A DNA stretch of 64,000 nt from Bacillus sp. J37 (GCF_000518865.1 NZ_JAEK01000015.1:29485-93484), one strand, 5' to 3'; shown: positions 52,358-60,409, numbered from the stretch's first letter. Numbers and translations are program-made. The notes: generated by a model from the sequence alone, not told the origin.

Positions 52358-52798
52358 ATGGCAAGAGGAACACATACAGTAGAAATTCCAGTAGATGTAC
52401 AAGCAGTTTGGGATTATGTCAGCGATCTTGAAAAATGGGCAACGTCAGTTCCAGCCTATAAAGAACATGAAATTATTAATGACAAGCAATCTATTTGGAC
52501 ATTTGAAGGTAAAGTGAAAGGTATTAAAAAAACAATAAGAACACAGGTAGATATTACCGAATGGAATGAACCTTCAAATATAAAGTTTGAACTAAAAGGT
52601 TTAACCGATAATTTCACAGGAAGCGGTCAGTTTACTGCAGAAGATATGAATGGTAAAACAATTATGACTTGTACGGTAAACGTCCAGGCAGGTGGGATAT
52701 CGGGTGCTGTGATAACACCAATTATTAAATGGGCTGTTCCAAAAGTAGCATCCCGTTTAACAGAATCTATTGCACGAAAAATTGCAGTATTCTCATAG
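52358..52798 (+). CDS. SRPBCC (CoxG/START-like) family protein
   Basis: 146 residues from the ATG at 52358 (GGGGATC upstream). The fold pattern is clear: THTVEIPVDVQAVWDYVSDL, EKWATSVPAYKEHEII, WTFEGKVKGIKKTIRTQVDI, IKFELKGLTDNFTGSGQFTA and a C-terminal helix AVPKVASRLTESIARKI. It is close to CoxG-type SRPBCC proteins, which bind hydrophobic ligands in a cavity. No carbon-monoxide dehydrogenase genes adjoin it, so the ligand is unknown. Confidence 0.85.
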   Translation: MARGTHTVEIPVDVQAVWDYVSDLEKWATSVPAYKEHEIINDKQSIWTFEGKVKGIKKTIRTQVDITEWNEPSNIKFELKGLTDNFTGSGQFTAEDMNGKTIMTCTVNVQAGGISGAVITPIIKWAVPKVASRLTESIARKIAVFS

Positions 52799-52839
52799 TT
52801 TTCAAAGAGTTGTAGATACCATCTCGGAAGGTAGAAAAA

Positions 52840-53030
52840 TGTTTAGAGGAGAGGATGCTGTCCAAGAAGGATGGCCTCCTTTTTATGCCTCCTTCAGGAG
52901 TTCCATCTGTCTCAGCTAATTTGCTTTTCGGTGCTTCTGAACCCCTTGCCTTGCGAACCGTTCCTATAATGTTTTAAGGCGCTCTTCCCTTCTAGCGCTA
53001 AAGAGGTTTATTTATATTTTTATATTTTAC
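52840..53030. other. GC-richer stretch, possible mobile-element scar
   Basis: The 52799-53258 gap contains a block (52850-53000) much richer in GC than its surroundings, starting GAGGATGCTGTCCAAGAAGG. GGAG and CCTCC around it can pair. No reading frame of note exists. The composition and abrupt borders suggest a remnant of an insertion sequence end, but no family can be assigned. Confidence 0.35.
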
Positions 53031-53078
53031 GAGCAAAAACAATTATTGAAAACTATATTACATGAACTTTACTTCATT

Positions 53079-53110
53079 AAGCGCTTTTCTTTTTATAAAA
53101 GCGCTATTTT
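53079..53110. repeat. Family A palindrome (copy 10), terminator-like
   Basis: AAGCGCTTTT and AAAAGCGCT form a perfect stem with an 8-base loop, followed by a T run. Confidence 0.75.
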
Positions 53111-53258
53111 TTTATTGAAGTAAAGATCAGGAATATAGAATAAGATTTTCGAAAATTTTTCGTGTCTTAGCCGTAAATAATGCTCCGGCTAAATGAGTCA
53201 TTCTATATGAGTAACCTTTTTTAAATTTATACGTCTTTAACCATAAAGGGGGTTGATT

Positions 53259-53708
53259 ATGAAGAAGAGTCTTTATTTATTAGTATTTCTTTTAAGTTTT
53301 ATCATTATGGGGTGTTCAAATGGTATGCCGGGAGATAAACCACCGGAGGTATATGTAAAAATTGGTAAAGAAAAATATGAAACAAAACTTGGTGCATATT
53401 GTTGGAAAGGTACATGCACTGATACGGCTGGACCTATTGACCTTTTAAAGGGAACAGTACCAATAAATGCAATACCTGGTGAAGAAATAACTTTCATAAT
53501 GGACTATGAACCTAAACCAAATGAATTCCATCTTGTACAAATTCATGAAAGTAAAGAGAATGAAATCTTAATAAAAGAAAATAGCTTTTCTGCCCCTACA
53601 CAAAAAGGGATATATTATTATTCCTATGGAGTATGGTGGATGGATGAAAAGGAAGAAAACCTATCTAACGGAGATGCTTTTTACGCATTCGTTCTCGAAG
53701 TAAAGTAG
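53259..53708 (+). CDS. Putative lipoprotein of unknown function
   Basis: 149 residues from the ATG at 53259 with AAAGGGGG upstream. The signal ends in the lipobox FIIMGCS. The mature domain contains a Cys pair in GAYCWKGTCTDTAG that may form a disulfide, and a beta-rich C-terminal half (FHLVQIHESKENEILI, GIYYYSYGVWWMDEKEENLS). Similar lipoproteins are frequent in Bacillus, but no family name is certain. Confidence 0.7.
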   Translation: MKKSLYLLVFLLSFIIMGCSNGMPGDKPPEVYVKIGKEKYETKLGAYCWKGTCTDTAGPIDLLKGTVPINAIPGEEITFIMDYEPKPNEFHLVQIHESKENEILIKENSFSAPTQKGIYYYSYGVWWMDEKEENLSNGDAFYAFVLEVK

Positions 53709-53711
53709 TGT

Positions 53712-53939
53712 TTATTGAAATATTTGGTATTTTTCGTTCAATAGAAATTGTTCCACAAACAAACCCTTATCTTTAACACGGATTAATGGATGATTACGTC
53801 CGCCAAATTTTTTATTGTCCTTCAACATTTTGGACCATATAGGAAAATATTGATTTAGAGAAATGAAACATATCTTGCTTATTTTAAAATATTCAGGCGA
53901 AAGTAAAGAAGGGTTTATTGTTAGCAATTTTGTGTCCAA
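53712..53939 (-). CDS. Hypothetical protein or fragment, 75 residues
   Basis: Opens at a TTG (53939) without a clear ribosome site: MDTKLLTINPSLLSPEYFKI, then SLNQYFPIWSKMLKDNKKFG and GRNHPLIRVKDKGLFVEQFL. The amino-acid composition is that of a real soluble protein, and the end looks like a genuine C-terminus. The N-terminus may be lost. No family is recognised. It is convergent with the lipoprotein gene, with 3 bases between stops. Confidence 0.4.
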   Translation of the reverse strand: MDTKLLTINPSLLSPEYFKISKICFISLNQYFPIWSKMLKDNKKFGGRNHPLIRVKDKGLFVEQFLLNEKYQIFQ

Positions 53940-53948
53940 TAGTCCCAG

Positions 53949-54012
53949 GTACTTGTATTGTTTTAGTATATTTATAGCTTTTTATCTTGGGAATCATTCA
54001 GTTCCACACTAA
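53949..54012 (+). pseudogene. C-terminal fragment of a paralogue of the 42524 membrane protein
   Basis: In frame, YLYCFSIFIAFYLGNHSVPH ends at TAA 54010-54012. It aligns with GCFSVCMAFYLANNSIPH, the exact C-terminus of the intact gene at 42524-42847. The remaining part of the gene is gone. It shows that a second copy of that gene once stood here. Confidence 0.75.
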
Positions 54013-54094
54013 CAATTAAATTGAAGTACCCTTATTGTAAGAAACAATACTATTATAATGAAGGTAACAGATGGTTGAGTTAAAGGAGTATATT

Positions 54095-55042
54095 ATGGCT
54101 GTAAAAACAGTATTTACGAATGAAGAAATTCAACACATTTTTGCCAATTATAATCTTGGTGATTACATTAACTCTAAACCTATTTCGGAAGGAACTGTTC
54201 AAACCAATTATAAAGTACAAACAACCAGAGGGTTCTTTGTCTTTAGGTATTACGAAAATCGCAAAAAGGATTCTGTATTATTTGAAACCAACTTGCTTAA
54301 TTATTTAAAGAAAAACAATTTCCCCTGTCCATTACCTTATAAAAATAGTACTGGGAGCTTTGTGGGTATCCATAATTTCAAACCATTTGCTGTTTATAAA
54401 TACATTGAAGGAAATCATATTGAAGAGCCAAATGAAGAACAAAGAAGGATAGTGATTCAAAAGGCTGCTGAATTGCATAAGATTACACAAAATTATTCGC
54501 CAATCCATAAGGAAAGTCGGTGGAACTATGGAGTACAGTTTTGCCAAGAACAAGCCCAAATAGCATCGAAACGAATTAACTCCTTAAATTCATAGAAAAA
54601 ATTTAAATGGATAGATAAAGGATTGCTTAAGCTAGAACTTCCCCAACCATTGTCGAAGGGAATTTGCCATTCAGACTTTCACATTTCAAATATTCTTTAT
54701 AATAATGATAAATTTGTTGCTTTACTTGATTTTGATGATGCAAATTACACTTATCTTCTTTTTGACCTTGTTGGATTGATTGAGTCCTGGGCTTGGACTT
54801 ACAATAAATACGAGGTGATAAACTTAACCGTAGCAAAAAAGATTATAGAAGAATACACCAAACATAGACCATTAAGCAATGTGGAACAAAAACATTTGTT
54901 TGACGTATATAAATTGAGCATTTTTATTGACAGTGTTTGGTTTTTTGAAAGAGGAGATGCTGAAGACTTCTATGAAAAAAGAAAGATTGACTACCTTGAC
55001 CAGCTAGGTAGGGAAAATTTTTATAATGTACTCTTTACTTGA
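54095..55042 (+). pseudogene. Phosphotransferase (APH/homoserine kinase-like) with in-frame amber stop
   Basis: Starts at the ATG 54095 with AGGAG upstream. The N-lobe (GTVQTNYKVQTTRGFFVFRY, FKPFAVYKYIEGNHI) is followed by TAG at codon 167 (54593-54595). The same frame continues: KKFKWIDKGLLKLELPQPLS, the catalytic loop CHSDFHISNIL and the metal motif ALLDFDDANYTYLL, ending LGRENFYNVLF at 55042. The restored length of about 315 residues matches the ThrB/APH-like family. Only one nonsense codon is visible, so a single substitution or an error explains it. As it stands, the kinase lacks its active site. Confidence 0.87.
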
Positions 55043-55199
55043 TTTTAACTTAAGAAAAAAGAGTTTTGGTAATTTTTTCACCTGTGAGATTATTCACCTA
55101 AATTAAAGGTACGTTTCTTCAAGATGGTGATCGCATCTTTTCTATTGAAGATTATCTGATTAGATAATTACAAGCTTATTGTTGAAAGGAGAATTTGAA

Positions 55200-55661
55200 G
55201 TGGCAGAAACGATAGTACCATTTACAATTGATAAAATGGAACATTGTATCGAACTCTATATTAACGTTTTTAATAGTGAACCTTGGAATGAAACTTGGAC
55301 ATACCAAACTGCTAAAGAAAGACTTACTGATTTACTACATACACCTAAATTCCTTGGGTTTTTAATATACGATAATAACAATTTAATTGGATTCATAGCA
55401 GGAAATAGTAAAAGATCGTATACAGGATTAACTTTTTATTTGGCTGAACTCTGTATAAATAATAAAATACAAGGCAAAGGATATGGTTCAAAACTGCTTC
55501 TTTGTTTAGAAGATGAATTAAAGAAAAGAAGGATTCAAAGTCTTTATTTATTGACCGCAAATGGAGGGCTTGCGGAATCGTTTTATCTAAAAAATGACTA
55601 TGCAATAAATGAGAATAGAATCGTTATGAAGAAGAATTTAAATGATACCTACTTTAACTAA
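55200..55661 (+). CDS. GNAT acetyltransferase (aminoglycoside 6'-type layout)
   Basis: 153 residues from a GTG at 55200 with AAAGGAG upstream. CIELYINVFNSEPWNETWTY and TAKERLTDLLHTPKFLG are characteristic of a GNAT group that includes aac(6')-like enzymes. The P-loop is NKIQGKGYGSKLLLCLEDEL, followed by LYLLTANGGLAESFYLKNDY. The exact acceptor is unknown. A terminator overlaps its stop, and a half family B element follows. Confidence 0.85.
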   Translation: MAETIVPFTIDKMEHCIELYINVFNSEPWNETWTYQTAKERLTDLLHTPKFLGFLIYDNNNLIGFIAGNSKRSYTGLTFYLAELCINNKIQGKGYGSKLLLCLEDELKKRRIQSLYLLTANGGLAESFYLKNDYAINENRIVMKKNLNDTYFN

Positions 55662-55700
55662 AGGATGCTTTCCATAAAGAATGGGAAATCATCCTTTTTT
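55661..55700 (+). terminator. Terminator after the GNAT gene
   Basis: AAAGGATG and CATCCTTT with an inner TTTCCAT/ATGGGAAA pairing, followed by TTTTT. The stem starts at the stop codon. Confidence 0.85.
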
Positions 55701-55704
55701 ATAT

Positions 55705-55726
55705 CAGTTATTGAACTAAAGAAACA
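55705..55726. repeat. Family B element (copy 1), left arm only
   Basis: AGTTATTGAACTAAAGAAAC keeps the left arm of the family B palindrome. The right arm is not preserved. It lies between the GNAT gene and the Nudix gene. Confidence 0.55.
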
Positions 55727-55814
55727 TGTTGGTGGAAGAAGAAGGAAAACAGCTACCTTACTCGAATAAAAAATTAGGTATCTAAAATAACATATGTTCA
55801 GGGGGATTTTTTTT

Positions 55815-56258
55815 ATGTTTATAGTTAATGTAGAAGGTGCAATTTATCGTGATGAAAAATGGCTATTAGTTCGAAGGAGTGAAAAAGAGGAACACGAAGG
55901 TGGTTCACTTTCTCTGGTTGGTGGAAAGTGTGAAATAGAGGGGAATTCTAGAGATATTTTGGAAAGAACTTTACGAAGGGAAATTTTTGAAGAAGTAGGA
56001 ATTGAGGTAACAGTTGGTTGTTATGTAAATAGTTCATCATTTGTTACTGCTTCTGGCGTGAATGTTATAGATATAGTATTTCTGTGTCAACATAAGTCAG
56101 GAGAGCCTTATGCAAAAAGCACCGAAGAAGTTAATGATGTTATTTGGTTGACAACTTCAGAGATTTTAGCAGATACCGATTTGCCATACTACTTAAAAGA
56201 AAATGTAAACCTTGCTGATAAATTATTAAGAAAAAACCAGAAAGTATATGAAAAGTAA
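55815..56258 (+). CDS. Nudix hydrolase
   Basis: 147 residues from the ATG at 55815 (AGGGGGA upstream). The Nudix box runs from GGKCEIEGNSRDILE to TLRREIFEEVGIEV, with all G-x5-E-x7-RE-x2-EE-x-G positions filled. It should cleave a nucleoside diphosphate linked to another moiety. The N-terminal FIVNVEGAIYRDEKWLLVRR is a standard start. It lies between family B elements, without operon partners. Confidence 0.9.
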   Translation: MFIVNVEGAIYRDEKWLLVRRSEKEEHEGGSLSLVGGKCEIEGNSRDILERTLRREIFEEVGIEVTVGCYVNSSSFVTASGVNVIDIVFLCQHKSGEPYAKSTEEVNDVIWLTTSEILADTDLPYYLKENVNLADKLLRKNQKVYEK

Positions 56259-56294
56259 TTCAGCTATCGGATAGCTAGAGTTGAAGAATAATAT

Positions 56295-56358
56295 TGGTTG
56301 CTGCGGCAGCCTTTTTTCTTTATCGTTCTTCAACTTAAGGTGGAGTTTAGTGAAAGAA
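56295..56358. repeat. Family B element (copy 2) with terminator hairpin
   Basis: GGTTGCTGCGGCAGCC forms a tight hairpin followed by a T run. Then TTCTTCAACTTAA and TTTAGTGAAAGAA form the family B palindrome around GGTGGAG. It follows the Nudix gene by 40 bases. Confidence 0.7.
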
Positions 56359-56409
56359 GTTGGATATTAGAGATAAAATTAATGAATAAAGAAATGAGGA
56401 GTTTTTTGA

Positions 56410-56556
56410 ATGAATAATAGGTGGTATAGTTTTTACTTTTTAATTTTAGGTATCATTGCTTTTTTTACAGGAGAAATTATAACCTTTATAATACTTGGTT
56501 TTATATTATTAAGCCTAAATAATAAACAATACACTGAAAAAGATATACAAAGGTAA
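56410..56556 (+). CDS. Small two-helix membrane protein, paralogue of 15175
   Basis: 48 residues with GAGGAG 8 bases before the ATG. MNNRWYSFYFLILGIIAFF and TGEIITFIILGFILLSLNN match the protein at 15175 nearly helix for helix. Short length hides such genes from many annotations. A family B element stands on each side, so this looks like a one-gene unit. The function is unknown. Confidence 0.7.
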   Translation: MNNRWYSFYFLILGIIAFFTGEIITFIILGFILLSLNNKQYTEKDIQR

Positions 56557-56619
56557 TTAGCAAGATAAAATAGATTCAGAAGAGTAGTTATTCTTTTTGA
56601 AGTAACGATTGCAAGAGTT

Positions 56620-56692
56620 TTACAAAGGTTTGCTGCGGCAACTGCTTTCTTTATTGCTTTTAACGGGGCAGTTTAGTGAAATAAGGAAGATA
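56620..56692. repeat. Family B element (copy 3) with terminator hairpin
   Basis: GGTTTGCTGCGGCAACTGCT leads into CTTTATTGCTTTTAA, then GGGGCAGTTTAGTGAAATAA. It aligns along its whole length with copy 2, including the GCTGCGGCA hairpin. Arms are imperfect. Confidence 0.7.
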
Positions 56693-56781
56693 ATGACTTC
56701 ACTAAGAAGAAACTTGTTAAATATAGATTAAGAACAAATATCTATAAGGGATTAGTGTTGCATAATCAGTGAGGTGGCGGA

Positions 56782-57309
56782 ATGTTATATTTAAAAGATA
56801 ATAATTTAATTATTCGTTCTATGGTGAAAAATGATATAGAAAAATTTTTTGATGCTTTCAGAGAACAGAATTGGTATAAACCAATTGAATTATTCAATAC
56901 CTACTATAACCAGCAGGAAAACAACGATATGTCAGTGATAATTGCTGAGTTCAATAATGAAGTTGCTGGCTATGTTACATTAGTACCTAATGCAAATGTG
57001 GGTCCTTTCGCATCAAGAAACATTCCTGAAATTGTTGACTTAAATGTACTCATAAAATTTCAACGAAATGGTATTGGCAACAAAATAATGGACGTTGCAG
57101 AATCTTTGGCAAGCAAGGAAAATGATTATCTATCTCTATCTGTAGGATTACATTCTGGTTATGGCTCTGCTCAAAGAATCTATGTGAAAAGGGGCTATAT
57201 TCCAGACGGTACAGGGGTTTGGTATAAAAATAAACAATTAGAACAGTACGCTAAATGTGAAAATGATGATGATTTGACCCTATATTTTTTAAAAAGTCTT
57301 AAACAATAG
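56782..57309 (+). CDS. GNAT family acetyltransferase
   Basis: 175 residues with GAGGTGG before the ATG. NNLIIRSMVKNDIEKFFDAF and EFNNEVAGYVTLVPNANVGP are the N-terminal half; IVDLNVLIKFQRNGIGNKIM carries the acetyl-CoA loop, and YGSAQRIYVKRGYIPDGTGV the C-terminal half. Such proteins form a distinct cluster in Bacillus with unknown acceptor. Family B elements lie on both sides. Confidence 0.87.
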   Translation: MLYLKDNNLIIRSMVKNDIEKFFDAFREQNWYKPIELFNTYYNQQENNDMSVIIAEFNNEVAGYVTLVPNANVGPFASRNIPEIVDLNVLIKFQRNGIGNKIMDVAESLASKENDYLSLSVGLHSGYGSAQRIYVKRGYIPDGTGVWYKNKQLEQYAKCENDDDLTLYFLKSLKQ

Positions 57310-57340
57310 AAAAATTAACAATTACATTAAGAACTATGGT

Positions 57341-57412
57341 GGCGATACTTCAATTGTAAATATCGCTTTTTTTATTTAACTATAGGTGCAGGTTAGTTGA
57401 ATAAGAATAGAC
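57341..57412. repeat. Family B element (copy 4) with terminator hairpin
   Basis: GCGATA and TATCGC flank an 13-base loop and are followed by a T run. Then TTTATTTAACTATA and GTTAGTTGAATAAGAATAG form the palindrome around GGTGCAG. It stands 32 bases after the GNAT gene. Confidence 0.72.
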
Positions 57413-57526
57413 TTTTGGTTAAATATGGTATACAATTATCCTCGAGGGAACGTATGTTCTTTCGGATGAGATTGCTTTTGATGTGTAAAAAATAAACTAT
57501 AAAATTTATGATTGGAGTGTTATTGG

Positions 57527-58162
57527 ATGCAAACAAAAAAAGTTTTTCTATATGTATTTAATACAATGTCGGACTGGGAATATGGATATTTAATTGCTGA
57601 ACTAAACTCAGGAAGGTATTTCAAAAAAGATTTAGTACCTTTTTTAAAAGTAATTACAGTAGGATCTAATAAAGAAATGATTACTACTATGGGGGGACTG
57701 AGCATAAAACCAGATATTTCCCTTGATGAATGTACTCTTGAGAGTAAAGACCTTTTAATTTTACCAGGAGGAACTACTTGGAATGAAGAAATTCATCAAC
57801 CTATCTTGGAAAGAATTGGACAAGCTTTAAAGCTTGGCACTATTGTTGCTGCAATTTGTGGTGCAATTGAGGCCCTCGCGAATAAGGGATACTTAGATAC
57901 TAGAAAGCATACAAGTAATAATTTAGAATACACGAAAATGGTATGTCCTAACTATAAAGGAGAAAAGTTCTATGAGGTGGGATCTGCGGTATCTGATGCG
58001 AATTTAGTTACTGCATCAGGAATAGCTCCTCTGGAATTTGCGATGGAAGTACTGAAAAAATTAGATGTATTTGCACCAGATACATTAGATTCTTGGTATA
58101 GCCTAAATAAGACTCATAAACCTGAATACTTCTTCCAGTTAATGAACTCAATGAATAAATGA
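57527..58162 (+). CDS. DJ-1/PfpI family protein
   Basis: 211 residues from the ATG at 57527 with TTGGAGTG upstream. VFLYVFNTMSDWEYGYLIAE (start of the fold), DLLILPGGTTWNEEIHQPIL and the nucleophile elbow TIVAAICGAIEALAN with Cys are the family landmarks. The C-terminal part (ASGIAPLEFAMEVLKKLDVF) has the usual end. B. subtilis YdeA/YraA-like proteins are similar; activities include glyoxalase, chaperone or protease-like roles, none of which can be chosen here. Confidence 0.88.
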   Translation: MQTKKVFLYVFNTMSDWEYGYLIAELNSGRYFKKDLVPFLKVITVGSNKEMITTMGGLSIKPDISLDECTLESKDLLILPGGTTWNEEIHQPILERIGQALKLGTIVAAICGAIEALANKGYLDTRKHTSNNLEYTKMVCPNYKGEKFYEVGSAVSDANLVTASGIAPLEFAMEVLKKLDVFAPDTLDSWYSLNKTHKPEYFFQLMNSMNK

Positions 58163-58329
58163 GTCAAAATATCAAATGGCATTTTTATTTTTTGAAGTAA
58201 TCTCCATACTTTGTACGATGTCAAAGTATAATTTTTTATACATAATCGAAGTTTTTAGATAAGTTAACAGAGGTTGTTGATAATTGTAGACTATCGGGGG
58301 TGTTGATCCAAGCTGGATTAATGCCCTTT

Positions 58330-58485
58330 AATGTTGAACTCATTAATATAGAACGGTGCAGGTTAGAGACAGTATGTATTGGTAACAAAATAACATAAAA
58401 GGAAACAAGCTGATTGTGAGTAATGAAGGGGCAATTCTCGTTCTTATTAAACTAAAGAGCAGAATACTTGAACAAGCAGGAATTT
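58330..58485. repeat. Family B-like elements (copy 5), two degenerate parts
   Basis: A right-arm remnant, GGTGCAGGTTAG (58355-58366), and a left arm, TTCTTATTAAACTAAAGAGC (58441-58460), followed by ACTTGAACAAGCAGG. They lie in the 58163-58537 gap between the PfpI gene and the HAD pseudogene. A GTG-started frame of 40 codons (58416-58541) runs through the second part and overlaps the next ATG by four bases; it is probably chance. Confidence 0.5.
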
Positions 58486-58537
58486 CAAATAAGCTATTCG
58501 AATATAGAGGAAAAGTTTATATTGGAGGATTAAATAG

Positions 58538-59140
58538 ATGAGCAAAAAAACTGACATCGTTTTAGATATTGCAGGAGTGATTGCAACTAACTTTTCACCG
58601 ATATTTTGGGAGGACTTATCTTCAAAATTTGAAGTTTCTTATGATAGCTTATTAAGTTTAGAAAGGAAGTCTGTGAAGAATTATGGACAGGAAAAATTAA
58701 AGATGGAGAATTTTGGGCTAAGTTGATAAAGAGGTTCCAAACAATAGATAGAGAATATGCTGCAACAAAATTATTATCAGTGATTAAACCTTTGCCTGCA
58801 CTTGTAGAAATCCCGTTATGGAGTAGATATTAATATTCATTTGTTAAGTAATCATCGCATAGAATGGGTGAAACATATAATTAGACCTGTTGAAGATTAC
58901 ATAAAAAGTATAACTATTTCTGGTGATGTGGGATTTTGTAAACCACAAAGTCGGAATATATTTAAAGGTTAGTTCCTACTTTAACAGCGAGAAAAATGTG
59001 ATATTTGTCGATGCCAAGAAAAAAAACTGATTGAAGCACGAAATTTAGGTTGGAATACTTTACTTGCAGACGATAAAGGTGAATGGATTAAAGATGTTAA
59101 CCATCAGTTATTGGGGAGGAAATCAGTTGAATATACTTAA
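58538..59140 (+). pseudogene. HAD-superfamily hydrolase with several frameshifts
   Basis: Starts well (GGAGGATTAAATAG before the ATG): MSKKTDIVLDIAGVIATNFS with the nucleophile Asp of motif I. The frame ends at 58726 near GLS, while another frame has ELWTGKIKDGEFWAKLIKRF, YAATKLLSVIKPLPALV. A third has VDINIHLLSNHRIEWVKHII (motif II) and DVGFCKPQSRNIF (motif III Lys), then a last one RNLGWNTLLADDKGEWIKDV to 59140. At least three shifts and an in-frame loss are needed, so this is a dead gene. Its end overlaps the start of the Nudix gene by 14 bases, so the two were once co-translated. Confidence 0.82.
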
Positions 59141-59594
59141 GAATAATGGTTTAGAGTTTATTAAATTTATAAGTATAACTGAAGAAGAAGAAATCTTTAA
59201 TTATCAACCAGTGGCTGGTTCATTTGCAGTAATAAGATGTAATGAGAAATATCTAATGTGTTATAACATTTGGCGTAACCAATGGGAATTACCATCTGGA
59301 CGTAGAGAAGGGGATGAAACCCCAAAGGAATGTGCAAAAAGAGAGCTCTATGAGGAAACTGGACAAGTAGTATCCGATTTGGAGTTTAAGGGTCTTTTAA
59401 AGTCGAAAAATAAAACGAGTGGAGAAATTAGATTTAATCCTGTTTACTTTACATCTATTGAAAAAATTCAACCATTTATCGACAACGAGGAAACATCGGG
59501 AATAAAACTCTGGGATTTAAAAGAAGAAATAGGCTATGTCGATATGGTTGATATTAAGATATTAGATTGCATCCTAATGTTAAACAATTTGTAA
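59127..59594 (+). CDS. Nudix hydrolase (second copy)
   Basis: 155 residues from a TTG at 59127 with GGGGAGG 7 bases upstream. The Nudix box GRREGDETPKECAKRELYEE (TGQV next) is complete. PVAGSFAVIRCNEKYLMCYN and WRNQWELPSG lead into it. The C-terminal half (GIKLWDLKEEIGYVDMVDIK) is variable. It was the second gene of a HAD-Nudix pair, in which the first has decayed, so it now depends on its own ribosome site. A perfect family B palindrome follows. Confidence 0.9.
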   Translation: MNILKNNGLEFIKFISITEEEEIFNYQPVAGSFAVIRCNEKYLMCYNIWRNQWELPSGRREGDETPKECAKRELYEETGQVVSDLEFKGLLKSKNKTSGEIRFNPVYFTSIEKIQPFIDNEETSGIKLWDLKEEIGYVDMVDIKILDCILMLNNL

Positions 59595-59646
59595 AAAAAT
59601 GCACATAAACTTATGGGTGTAATACTTTGATAAAGAGGTATCGCAT

Positions 59647-59685
59647 TTCTTATTGAACTAAAGAAGCAGTTTAGTTCAATAAGAA
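59647..59685. repeat. Family B element (copy 6), perfect palindrome
   Basis: TTCTTATTGAACTAAA (59647-59662) and TTTAGTTCAATAAGAA (59670-59685) form a perfect 16-base inverted repeat around GAAGCAG. This is the reference copy of the family. No long T run follows, so it is not a typical terminator. Confidence 0.9.
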
Positions 59686-59843
59686 TACCTAGCCAATGTT
59701 TTTTGCTCTGTTTAAGAATAATGGTGATTTGTGATAACTCTTCGAAACCTTACATTCAGTTACAGGTCAGATGGTAAGAGATATAGGAATAGTATATTAC
59801 TGGATTAATAAAATTGAAACAGGAAGAAAAATGAGGTGATTTT

Positions 59844-60245
59844 ATTTTAGAAAAACTCAGGAAAATTAATATGAAAACTGCAGTATATATGGGAATTATT
59901 TTTTACTCTTTGACTATCTTAATTCACCTTCTTATTATAAGCAAAAGTATTCCATTCATATGGGTTAATGGTGGAAGGTCTGAATCATTCGCTGAACAGC
60001 TACCAATATCTGTTATAAATCTCGTTATTTCTATGATTGGAGTAGTTTTTACGTTGATTGTTGGTAGAATTAAACTATATAAATACAAAAGAGGAATAAC
60101 CGTTTTATGTTGGTTTTTTGTTGTACTTTGGTCTTTTGGATTTATACAACAATTGTTTGGAACACCTTTTGAAAAAATTGTTTGTTCGTTAGTATTACTT
60201 ATTGGAGTTATCTCGAACTTGCGTATGGCGATTGAAAAAAAATAG
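59844..60245 (+). CDS. Four-helix membrane protein, possible ATT start
   Basis: About 133 residues if it starts at ATT (59844), which lies 6 bases after GAGGTG; the ATG at 59871 has AGGA at 8 bases, so either start is possible. Helices: VYMGIIFYSLTILIHLLIIS, SVINLVISMIGVVFTLIVGR, ITVLCWFFVVLWSFGFIQQL, IVCSLVLLIGVISNLRMAI. The family is unknown. It stands between two family B elements as a one-gene unit. Confidence 0.65.
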   Translation: MLEKLRKINMKTAVYMGIIFYSLTILIHLLIISKSIPFIWVNGGRSESFAEQLPISVINLVISMIGVVFTLIVGRIKLYKYKRGITVLCWFFVVLWSFGFIQQLFGTPFEKIVCSLVLLIGVISNLRMAIEKK

Positions 60246-60279
60246 ATGTAACTATTAATTAATAAGTTTGTGAACAATT

Positions 60280-60368
60280 ACACTTAAACTAAAGGGTGCA
60301 TTATTCAAAGAAAGAGTAGAGCATTTTTCTTATTGTACTAACGTAGCAGTTTAGTTTAAGAAGGGAAA
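60280..60368. repeat. Family B element (copy 7)
   Basis: CACTTAAACTAAAGGGTGCA is a partial unit, then GAGCATTTTTCTTATTGTAC with TTTAGTTTAAGAAGGGAA after a CGTAGCAG spacer. The lead GAGTAGAGCATTTTTCTTAT resembles the GAGGTATCGCATTTCTTAT of copy 6. Confidence 0.75.
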
Positions 60369-60409
60369 TTTGAAACTTTATTGAATTTATATCAATCGAG
60401 GTGAGATAA

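Noticed and set aside
7797..54595. Amber recoding (suppressor tRNA or pyrrolysine-like use) to explain three in-frame TAG codons
   Set aside because: TAG also ends intact genes here, such as fdhA, the AraC regulator and the GNAT at 56782. No suppressor tRNA is seen, and the epimerase has a second defect at the same site. Ordinary decay is simpler.
58416..58541. 40-codon GTG-started frame ending in ATGA overlap with the HAD pseudogene
   Set aside because: It crosses a family B repeat arm and shows no protein-like composition or known match; the overlap is probably chance.
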